Positions 13,420 to 19,430 of a stretch of 19,430 nt of DNA are shown here, piece by piece (position 1 is the stretch's first letter; each line of letters starts with the position of its first letter). The stretch lies in assembly GCA_946621875.1 (NCBI GenBank), contig CAMOOX010000023.1:1-19430 (forward strand), written 5' to 3'. Both the position numbers and the translations under genes were made by a program. This DNA is from UBA1738 sp003453455. GTDB taxonomy: Bacteria; Bacillota; Clostridia; UBA1381. The notes under the pieces are model-generated. The model had not been told where the DNA came from. It worked only from the letters and a program-made list of their open reading frames with translations, and ran no database searches.

Positions 13420-14530
13420 CGGTTTTGAGATGTGTGCTTTTATTTGTCTCTTTTGAAAGTATTCTCTTTATAAAATCAAAACTTAAAAATGGTATTTTTT
13501 TTGCATCCTGACCGCTTTTTATTAAAACCTTTGCAACAGGATAGTCATTAAAATAAATCCTTGCATATCCTAAATTATCACCTATTTGTATATTTCTATT
13601 TTCTTGTTTTATATGAATTTTACCTGTAATATTCCCCTTTTTTCCGCTTGCCATCGGGATGTTTATATCATCCGCCGCAATCAAATTGACTTTCTTTCTG
13701 TTTATGGTTCTGGTTGCTAAAATTTCACCTTTTTTTATTATTTTAGTATCCTTAACCGTCTCAAATCCGTAGTCAAAAAGCTTTTTATGCTCCTGCCAAT
13801 CATCAGGAAAATTAAGAGTTACTGCAACTAACCTTACCCCGTCCTTTTCGGCGCTTGTTATAAGGCATCTTCCCGAAGCCTTGGTATATCCTGTTTTTCC
13901 GCCTGTGCAAAAATTATATTGCCACAGGAGCTTATTATGATTTTTAAGGTAGGTTATACTTCCCCCCTGCTCAATGTTATATCGCTTTGTTGACATTATT
14001 TTTAAAAGCTCGTTATTCTTTACCGCATATGACATAATAAGCGCCATATCATATGCTGTCGAATAATGTCCTTCTTCATTAAGTCCGTTCGGATTTTTAA
14101 AATTCGTATTTTTGCAGCCTAATTCCTTTGCCTTTTCATTCATCAGTCTGCAAAATACGTCGCAGCTTCCTGCTACGCCCTCAGCAAGCGCGACCGCCGC
14201 ATCATTTCCTGAATTTAACATAAGTCCGTAAAGCAAATCTTTTACCGGTATTTCATCGCCTGTGCGAAGATATATCGATGAACCCTCCTGATTTTGCGCT
14301 TTTTCCGAAACAGTAAAAATATCGTCCATTTTTGCATTTTCCAAAGCCACTATTGCCGTCATAATCTTGGTTGTACTTGCAATAGGCAAGCACTCATTTT
14401 CATTCCCCTTTTTTATTACCTGTCTTGTATCGCTCTCCATAAGTATATATGCACCGCCGTTTTCCTCAGCAAAGCACGGCACGCAGAATATAAGAAAAAT
14501 ACAAGAAAACATTAAAATCTTTTTTAGCAT
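13385..14530 (-). CDS. dacF: D-alanyl-D-alanine carboxypeptidase, DacF/PBP5 type
   Basis: A serine-type penicillin-binding protein that trims the terminal D-Ala of peptidoglycan. It has a signal peptide (about 1-21, MLKKILMFSCIFLIFCVPCFA) and then the three active motifs: STTK (52-55), SGN (107-109) and KTG (212-214). A C-terminal beta-rich PBP5 domain follows (about 265-360). At 381 residues it is the usual size. The tail ends in a short hydrophilic segment without the clear amphipathic anchor usual in this family. AGAGGGG lies before the ATG at 14530. A sigma-F-like promoter match lies upstream, in keeping with B. subtilis dacF, but the spoIIA genes that follow dacF in Bacillus are absent. 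A vegetative dacA-type role is the alternative. It converges with coaX. Confidence 0.88.
   Translation of the reverse strand: MLKKILMFSCIFLIFCVPCFAEENGGAYILMESDTRQVIKKGNENECLPIASTTKIMTAIVALENAKMDDIFTVSEKAQNQEGSSIYLRTGDEIPVKDLLYGLMLNSGNDAAVALAEGVAGSCDVFCRLMNEKAKELGCKNTNFKNPNGLNEEGHYSTAYDMALIMSYAVKNNELLKIMSTKRYNIEQGGSITYLKNHNKLLWQYNFCTGGKTGYTKASGRCLITSAEKDGVRLVAVTLNFPDDWQEHKKLFDYGFETVKDTKIIKKGEILATRTINRKKVNLIAADDINIPMASGKKGNITGKIHIKQENRNIQIGDNLGYARIYFNDYPVAKVLIKSGQDAKKIPFLSFDFIKRILSKETNKSTHLKTVIDFEVRAFDI
13394..13441. terminator. Terminator hairpin within the coaX/dacF overlap
   Basis: A 19-pair stem (13394-13412 with 13423-13441) has one mismatch and one G-T pair around a 10-base loop, flanked by A4 and T4. 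Its left arm is coding for both genes; the coaX stop lies in the loop. It probably ends transcription from both sides. The T runs are only four long. Confidence 0.75.
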
Positions 14531-14560
14531 AAATGCCCCTCTTTTTTAGCATATTCTATA

Positions 14561-14590
14561 CTATTTTCCCATTTTAAAAGCACTTTATGC
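14561..14590 (-). promoter_or_regulatory. Possible sigma-F-type promoter of dacF
   Basis: On the minus strand GCATA (14590-14586), exactly 15 bases, then GGGAAAATAG (14570-14561). This is close to the Bacillus sigma-F consensus (GYATA, 15, GGnrAnAnT), with one departure near the end of the -10. A start near 14555 suits the ribosome site. A weak sigma-A -10, TAGAAT, also lies nearby. Confidence 0.45.
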
Positions 14591-14591
14591 A

Positions 14592-14619
14592 AAAAAAGAG
14601 AGCAATTGCTCTCTTTTTT
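14592..14619 (-). terminator. Terminator of the flavodiiron operon
   Basis: AAAAAAGAGAGC (14592-14603) pairs perfectly with GCTCTCTTTTTT (14608-14619) around an AATT loop. The stop of the flavodiiron gene lies in the right arm. It closes the ymfF-ymfH-flavodiiron unit on the minus strand. Confidence 0.94.
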
Positions 14620-15769
14620 AAATCAACTCTTTTGCAAGTTTTTCAATCTCTTTAATGTTTTCCTCATTCATAACCGAGCGTATATGTACCGAATTTTGCG
14701 CAAAAGTGATGTTTTTAGACTTTTCAAACGCAGCCTTTATCACCTTTTCCGCCATAGGCGCCCAAGTGCCGTTTTCGATAATTCCGATCAATTTATTCTG
14801 GAAATTCCGCTCTTTCAGCTCCTCTATAAAAGTCCTCATAAACGGGAATATCTCAGCATTATATGTAGTAGTCGCAAGCACTATTTTTCCATACCTGAAA
14901 GCGTCTTCAACTGCCTCTGCCATATCGCATCTTGCCAAATCATTTACCGCAACTTTTGGACAGCCTGCCTCTTCCAAAGTTTTAGCTAAAAGCTTGGCAG
15001 CAGCCTTTGTTCCGCCATAGACGGATGTATAGCATATTACAACTCCATCAGTTTCAATGCCGTATGAAGTCCAAGTATTATAAAGATTTAAGTAATATTC
15101 AAGGTTTTCCGAAAGTACAGGGCCGTGTAGCGGACAAATTATATTAATTTCCAAATTCGACGCCTTTTTTAAAAGTGCATTTGCCTGAACGCCATATTTC
15201 CCTACTATCCCAAAATAGTATCTGCGTGCCTCGCATGCCCAATCCTCATCTGTATCGGTAGTTCCGAATTTTCCGAATGCATCTGCGGAAAAAAGCACTT
15301 TATCAAAGCTGTCATATGTTACAATAACTTCCGGCCAATGCACCATAGGTGCGGTATAGAAGGTCAGCTCATGTTTTCCGAGATTTAAAGTATCCCCTTC
15401 TTTTACAACAATTTTTCTATCCGCAAAATCTGTGCCGAAAAACTGTTTCATCATAGTAAATGCCTGATTGCTTGCCACAATCTTTGCACTTTCATACTTT
15501 TTTGCAAAATTTGCGATATTTGCGGAGTGGTCAGGCTCCATATGTGAAACGACTAAATAGTCAGGTGTTCTCCCTGCAAGTGCATTTTCAAGGTTCTTAA
15601 ACCACTCATCGCCAAAATTCTTATCAACAGTATCAAAAACAGCAATTTTCTCATCAATAATTACATACGAATTATATGCCATACCGTTTTCTACCATAAA
15701 CTGACCCTCAAAAAGGTCAATTTCTCTGTCATTTACTCCGATATACTTTATATCATTTGTTACCTGCAT
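14618..15769 (-). CDS. Flavodiiron protein (A-type flavoprotein)
   Basis: Reduces oxygen to water, or nitric oxide to nitrous oxide, in anaerobes. The 383 residues have a metallo-beta-lactamase-like diiron domain (1-245) and a flavodoxin domain (about 247-383). The diiron ligands follow the family pattern: HMEPDH (76-81), His143 in VHWPE, Asp162 in SADAFGKFG and His214 in PLHGPVL. The flavodoxin part has the FMN loop CYTSVYGGTKAAA and TTTYNAEIFP. There is no rubredoxin extension, so electrons come from a separate partner. The GGAGG ribosome site overlaps the end of ymfH and the ATG is 3 bases after its stop, so the genes are translationally coupled. It could be an oxygen or an NO reductase; sequence alone does not decide. 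Confidence 0.95.
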   Translation of the reverse strand: MQVTNDIKYIGVNDREIDLFEGQFMVENGMAYNSYVIIDEKIAVFDTVDKNFGDEWFKNLENALAGRTPDYLVVSHMEPDHSANIANFAKKYESAKIVASNQAFTMMKQFFGTDFADRKIVVKEGDTLNLGKHELTFYTAPMVHWPEVIVTYDSFDKVLFSADAFGKFGTTDTDEDWACEARRYYFGIVGKYGVQANALLKKASNLEINIICPLHGPVLSENLEYYLNLYNTWTSYGIETDGVVICYTSVYGGTKAAAKLLAKTLEEAGCPKVAVNDLARCDMAEAVEDAFRYGKIVLATTTYNAEIFPFMRTFIEELKERNFQNKLIGIIENGTWAPMAEKVIKAAFEKSKNITFAQNSVHIRSVMNEENIKEIEKLAKELI

Positions 15770-15772
15770 TTT

Positions 15773-17065
15773 TTATTCCTCCGTATCTGGTTGTATTTCA
15801 GACATTACGCACAAATCTTCACAAAACTGCTCAGAAAACCTCTTTAAAATATCAGAAAATGTTATTTTTTGATATTCTTCATAATAATCAAAGTAGTTTA
15901 TTCCCAAAAGATGCATTGTTATAAAAGAATGTGCATAACCCTCTATATCGTTAAAGGAACGGATATAATCGCCCCATATAACCTTTTTAATACGCTCAAA
16001 ATCATCTTTTTTGAGTCCCTTTTCTTTAATTTCCCTGATGTGCGAATTGACCTTATTATACACTTCTTTCGGATTTTTGCTCTGTCCCTCAATCATTGTA
16101 TATGCATAATTCTCCTGAGGCGCATATTCATAGGAAAAGCTCTGATTTATAAGCCCCGCAGAGTAAAGCTCATTATAAAGAGGCGAACCTTTTCCAAAAA
16201 TCATTTCAAGCAAAATTTCCATCTCGATTGATTTTTTAAGAAGCTTCTTGCCTGTAAATCCTACATCATTATCCTTCCACCCTATCATAAACATCGGGCT
16301 TGCGACGCTTATTTTCTGGGTTTTGTATTTGGCACATACCGTTTTCGGTTCATCAGGATATATTCTTTTTATCTCCTCTTGATAAGGATTTGAATTTTTT
16401 ATGCCTTCTTTGATTACCGAAAGCGTTTTTTCTGGTTCTAAATTACCTGTTACAAAAAGCGTCATATTTGAAAGATTATAAAATGTGTTATAACACTTAT
16501 ACAATAGGTCTTTGTTAATTTTAGCGATACTCTCTACTGTCCCTGCTATATCAATTTTAACGGGATTATTATGATACAAAAGTCCCAGGAAATTAAAAAA
16601 CAAACGCCATGGCGCATTATCGTCGTACATACCTATTTCCTGGGCAATTATTCCTTGCTCCTTTTTTACGCTTTCCTCCGTGAAATACGGTGACTGCACA
16701 TAATCCATAAGTGTTTCAAGATTTTCGTAGAAATGTTCTGTTGCAGAAAAGAGATAAGCCGTCATATTAAAGCTTGTAAATGCGTTTGCCTCTCCGCCGT
16801 AGCGTGAAAACTTGTCGAAAACATTACTCCCGTCAGGTTGGTCGAACATCTTATGTTCAAGATAATGTGCAATACCGTCGGGGACTTTTGTTACATTTTT
16901 CTCGCCCGGAACAACAAATTCCGAATCAACGGAGCCGTATTTTGTCGCAAAAATGGCATAACTCCCCGTATAATTTGCTCTGGGCATAATATAAATGGAA
17001 AGTCCGCTTTTATCCTTTTCAAAATAAACACATTCGCCCGAATATTTATCAATTATTTTCTCCAT
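15773..17065 (-). CDS. ymfH: M16 zinc peptidase family protein YmfH
   Basis: A 430-residue insulinase-family protein with the inverted zinc motif HYLEH (67-71) and a downstream acidic helix EQGIIAQEIGMYDD that holds the third ligand, so it should be the catalytic subunit. The N-terminal TYGS-like stretch FATKYGSVDSEF and the C-terminal half with FGKGSPLYNELYSAGLI are family features. I chose the ATG at 17065 because MEKI matches the family start; the reading can be extended to 17104 without a better ribosome site. It overlaps ymfF by 17 bases, a two-gene arrangement typical of these pairs. NCBI names the pair after EF-P 5-aminopentanol modification-associated proteins; the true substrate is unknown. 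Confidence 0.9.
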   Translation of the reverse strand: MEKIIDKYSGECVYFEKDKSGLSIYIMPRANYTGSYAIFATKYGSVDSEFVVPGEKNVTKVPDGIAHYLEHKMFDQPDGSNVFDKFSRYGGEANAFTSFNMTAYLFSATEHFYENLETLMDYVQSPYFTEESVKKEQGIIAQEIGMYDDNAPWRLFFNFLGLLYHNNPVKIDIAGTVESIAKINKDLLYKCYNTFYNLSNMTLFVTGNLEPEKTLSVIKEGIKNSNPYQEEIKRIYPDEPKTVCAKYKTQKISVASPMFMIGWKDNDVGFTGKKLLKKSIEMEILLEMIFGKGSPLYNELYSAGLINQSFSYEYAPQENYAYTMIEGQSKNPKEVYNKVNSHIREIKEKGLKKDDFERIKKVIWGDYIRSFNDIEGYAHSFITMHLLGINYFDYYEEYQKITFSDILKRFSEQFCEDLCVMSEIQPDTEE

Positions 17066-18326
17066 ACTCTTTTTCCGTCCCTGTAATGAAATAAACTGTA
17101 TCAAGTGTTACCTTTGATATTGCCTTAACAATATCTTCCTTTGTAAGTTTTAAAATACTGTTTTTATATTCCTCGATTTCCATATTTGAGCCTATTACCT
17201 TTTCATTATGGTAATAAGAAATCATTTCAAATTGGTCATCGTCATAGGAATTTAAACTATTTATAATAAAATTCTTGCTCGCCTCAATCTCAAAGTCTGT
17301 TATATTTCCCTTTTTCATTTCTTCAAGCTGAAAAAGAATTTCCGACTTCGTCTTTTCAAAATTCTCTGTTTCAATGCCTGCATTTACAGTAAGAAAACCC
17401 TTTGCACGATTGAGAACTGAACCTGCGTAATATGCAAGGCTCAATTTCTCGCGAACATTATTAAAGAGCTTGCTCTGCGCGCCACCGCCAAAAATCGTAT
17501 TTGACAACACAAGCGCAGGTATTTCTTTATCCGTTGCTTTTGTGTGTGTCAAAAATCCCATAGAAAGCTTGCCTTGCGTTACATTAAACTTTTCTGTCAC
17601 AAAATTTACTTTTTCTTTGCCATACAGAATATTGCTTTTTGGCATATCCGCTTTCTTAAAGCTAATGTCCTTAACACAGTCCATTATCTCTTTCTCAATC
17701 TCTGAAATATCAGTTTCTCCGCAGATATATATATCAATCGCAGAATTTGTCACAATATCTTTGTAATAAGAATATAGCTCATCTTTCGTTATTTTTGACA
17801 TATCCTCTTTATATCCGAGTCTCGGAATACTGAAAACATCGTCTTTTGCCATTTCTTCCTGACAGCGGTAGTTGGCATAAATGCGTTTATCATTTATTAC
17901 GCTCTCAATTTTCGTAATTGAATTTTGCCGTTCGGTCAAAAAGCTATCCTCATCAAATTCGTCTTTTGGGGCAAAAAGCACTGAGAGCAAAAGCTTTAAA
18001 AGTCCGATTGTGAGCTTTTCTCCGTTTGGAGCAAAGCTATCCGAAATAGTCTCACCCTCAAAACACAAAATATGCGCATCGCCTTTTTTTGAAATCCCTG
18101 CCGACATCTTTGCGCCATAAAGATTTTCAAGATAATGCTCTGTATCTTCGCGGTTTTTGCACAGCTTCGAGCCGCTTTTTAAAATATGCGGCAAAAGTGC
18201 GTTTTTTGACGCCTCTTCCCTTTTTAGTTTTCTCTGTAAATATATGCCGATTGTTGTCGTTTTCAGCTTTGTCATCGGTATATAATTTAAAGTAATATTG
18301 TCATTTATCAAAAGCGATTTTATCAT
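17049..18326 (-). CDS. ymfF: M16 family protein YmfF, probably non-catalytic partner
   Basis: A 425-residue M16-fold protein. The place where HxxEH belongs reads LLPHILKSGS, so the zinc site is lost and it likely serves as the non-catalytic half of a heterodimer with YmfH. Family features include YLENLYGAKMSAGISKKGD, IPRLGYKEDMSKI, FGGGAQSKLFNNVREKLSLAYYAGS near residues 275-300 (the substrate-binding block), and NSLNSYDDDQFEMISYY. GAGGA lies before the ATG. It has its own consensus promoter whose -35 contains the gpr stop codon. It is the first gene of the ymfF-ymfH-flavodiiron unit. Confidence 0.88.
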   Translation of the reverse strand: MIKSLLINDNITLNYIPMTKLKTTTIGIYLQRKLKREEASKNALLPHILKSGSKLCKNREDTEHYLENLYGAKMSAGISKKGDAHILCFEGETISDSFAPNGEKLTIGLLKLLLSVLFAPKDEFDEDSFLTERQNSITKIESVINDKRIYANYRCQEEMAKDDVFSIPRLGYKEDMSKITKDELYSYYKDIVTNSAIDIYICGETDISEIEKEIMDCVKDISFKKADMPKSNILYGKEKVNFVTEKFNVTQGKLSMGFLTHTKATDKEIPALVLSNTIFGGGAQSKLFNNVREKLSLAYYAGSVLNRAKGFLTVNAGIETENFEKTKSEILFQLEEMKKGNITDFEIEASKNFIINSLNSYDDDQFEMISYYHNEKVIGSNMEIEEYKNSILKLTKEDIVKAISKVTLDTVYFITGTEKEYGENN

Positions 18327-18363
18327 AGCATTTCCTCTTTTTAAAAATTTTGCACATACAGTA

Positions 18364-18392
18364 ATTTTACCCCAAAAAACGAATTATGTCAA
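18364..18392 (-). promoter_or_regulatory. Sigma-A promoter of ymfF operon
   Basis: On the minus strand a perfect TTGACA (18392-18387), 17 bases, and TAAAAT (18369-18364). The TGA within the -35 is the gpr stop codon. Confidence 0.82.
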
Positions 18393-19324
18393 TAACTAAT
18401 GTAGCTTTCTATCTCCCCCAAGCTAATATTTTTATGAAGCGCTAAATTTATTCCGTTTGCAACCGTTTTCGACGCCTTTTCGATTACAGAGTCTATATCC
18501 TTTGGCGTTACCATCATATTTCCGACATTTTTGGCAAGAGCCTGATAGATTTTTTCACGGCTTGTTTTATCCAAATCTCCATTTTCTTCACCGAGTGCCG
18601 CGTCTATACTGTCCGAGGCAACCGTTGCTGCGTCAACCACCGTTGGGACGCCTATTGCAATCACCTTTACGCCTATTGCTTTTTCGTCTATGCCGTCGCG
18701 CTTATTATCAACTCCTGAGCCCGGATTTATGCCTGTGTCGGAAATTTGGATAGTGTTTGAAATTCTGTCCATACTGCGTGATGCAAGTGCGTCAACCGCA
18801 ATTACAAGGTCAGGTTTTATCCTGTCTGCTACTCCTTTTATAATATCGGTTGTTTCTATACCCGTTGTTCCTAAAACCCCCGGCACTAACGCGCACACTT
18901 TGCCAAAATCATCTCCTAAAAAGTCATTCCCCTGCTTTATATGATTTGTAACCACAAGATAAGATACTGCCTTAGGTCCTAATGCATCTGGGGTTATATA
19001 CTTATTCCCCAAGCCTACAACAAGTGTTTTTGTATTGCTATCTATTTTTGCAAGTTTTCCTATTTGCTCTGCAATTTCTTTACATGCGCTTTCATATGCC
19101 TCGTCAGAGTATTTAAGATTTGGTATTTCAAGAGTTATATAATTACCCTCCGGCTTTCCTAAAATTTTGCTTCCCTGCTCATCTTTTACCGTTATTTTTG
19201 TTACAAAAACTTCGCCTTCGCGATATTCCGAGACATCTATTCCATCCAAATGGTGTTTTTCAGCCTTTTCGCGGCTGCACATCTCATGAGCTTCTATGGC
19301 GAGGTCTGTTCTTATTTCCTGCAT
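18389..19324 (-). CDS. gpr: Germination protease GPR
   Basis: An aspartic-type endoprotease (family A25) that degrades small acid-soluble spore proteins when spores germinate. It is made in the forespore as an inactive tetrameric zymogen. The 311 residues carry the N-terminal IRTDLAIEAHE autocleavage region, TLVVGLGNKYITPDALGP with the likely catalytic Asp113, VPGVLGTTGIET, and VIAVDALASRS with the likely catalytic Asp178. NPGSGVDNKR follows. It is shorter than the roughly 370 of Bacillus, partly from a propeptide of only about 7 residues before LAIEA. GGAGG precedes the ATG. It lies 46 bases after a sigma factor end; no clear sigma-F or sigma-G promoter is seen in that gap. Confidence 0.96.
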   Translation of the reverse strand: MQEIRTDLAIEAHEMCSREKAEKHHLDGIDVSEYREGEVFVTKITVKDEQGSKILGKPEGNYITLEIPNLKYSDEAYESACKEIAEQIGKLAKIDSNTKTLVVGLGNKYITPDALGPKAVSYLVVTNHIKQGNDFLGDDFGKVCALVPGVLGTTGIETTDIIKGVADRIKPDLVIAVDALASRSMDRISNTIQISDTGINPGSGVDNKRDGIDEKAIGVKVIAIGVPTVVDAATVASDSIDAALGEENGDLDKTSREKIYQALAKNVGNMMVTPKDIDSVIEKASKTVANGINLALHKNISLGEIESYISY

Positions 19325-19370
19325 AATTTATTCCTCCTTTGCATATTATTTTTTTCTTTCGCAACCAAAA

Positions 19371-19430
19371 CTATTCCTTTATTTTTTCATACAGTTTTTT
19401 TATGGCACGCTTCTCAATTCTTGATACATA
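19371..19430 (-). CDS. sigK: C-terminal end of a sporulation sigma factor, probably SigK
   Basis: The last 19 codons of a gene cut by the window edge. Read on the minus strand from 19430 they give YVSRIEKRAIKKLYEKIKE, then TAG at 19373-19371. This is the end of sigma region 4.2. SYVSRIEKRA is the SigK wording in Bacillus and Clostridia, whereas SigE reads SYISRLEKRI, SigF and SigG read QVSRLEKAA, and RpoD differs further. Its mass and the -10 recognition part lie outside the window, so the assignment rests on this short tail. It is followed on the same strand by gpr. Confidence 0.75.
   Translation of the reverse strand, partial: YVSRIEKRAIKKLYEKIKE

Noticed and set aside
17066..17104. 13-residue extension of YmfH.
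   Set aside because: It increases the overlap with ymfF and does not match the family start MEKI.
1..19430. CRISPR array, prophage, transposon, or defence or secondary-metabolite cluster.
   Set aside because: I saw no spaced direct repeats, integrase, transposase or cluster-type genes; every sizable gene fits core clostridial families or is a lone small protein.

Overview
This window looks like chromosomal core DNA from an anaerobic, endospore-forming member of the Clostridia. The base composition is AT-rich, Shine-Dalgarno sites are strong (GGAGG type), sigma-A promoters are close to consensus, and several starts are TTG. Sporulation genes are scattered through it: spoIIGA, sigE, spoVAC, gpr, a DacF-type carboxypeptidase, and the last codons of a sigma factor that reads like SigK. 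A flavodiiron protein fits an anaerobe that must remove oxygen. I see no tRNA, rRNA, CRISPR array, transposase, integrase or prophage gene, and no gene-free stretch longer than about 200 bases.

Layout. 1-4463 (minus): pgi, a small P-loop protein, thrC and a partial guaB, all reading leftward from a good promoter in front of pgi. 4507-5130: pgi and smpB diverge; smpB (plus) ends at a two-way terminator shared with a DUF378 membrane protein (minus). 5391-5837: a DUF4830 lipoprotein-like or anchored protein (plus) meets spoVAC tail to tail with overlapping stop codons. 5834-7739 (minus): spoIIGA-sigE-spoVAC, a sporulation operon with an unusually spaced promoter and Spo0A boxes. 7847-9780 (plus): yqhQ (DUF1385) and prmC, ended by a terminator. 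9784-10281 (minus): a secreted protein with a copper-amine-oxidase-like stalk domain. 10339-13441 (plus): a tiny cysteine-rich double-membrane-span protein, a Zn/Cd/Pb-type P1B ATPase behind an ArsR-like operator, and coaX. 13385-19430 (minus): sigK tail, gpr, then ymfF-ymfH-flavodiiron protein as one coupled operon, then dacF, whose 3' end overlaps coaX.

How the genes fit together. SpoIIGA is the membrane protease that activates pro-SigE, and the two are coupled in one transcript as in other spore formers. Here spoVAC (dipicolinate channel) follows sigE, in the place where sigG is normally found. GPR degrades small acid-soluble proteins at germination, and DacF-like enzymes trim cortex peptidoglycan. 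The metabolic genes (pgi, thrC, guaB, coaX) and translation genes (smpB, prmC) are housekeeping.

I did not find a clearly new multi-gene system. The most interesting items are: a spoIIG promoter with a 21-base spacer and tandem Spo0A boxes; a guaB that closely resembles my recollection of the Tritrichomonas foetus enzyme; the sigE-spoVAC arrangement; a hairpin that is both the end of two converging genes and probably their terminator; and an orphan metal-type operator next to a cysteine-rich mini membrane protein.
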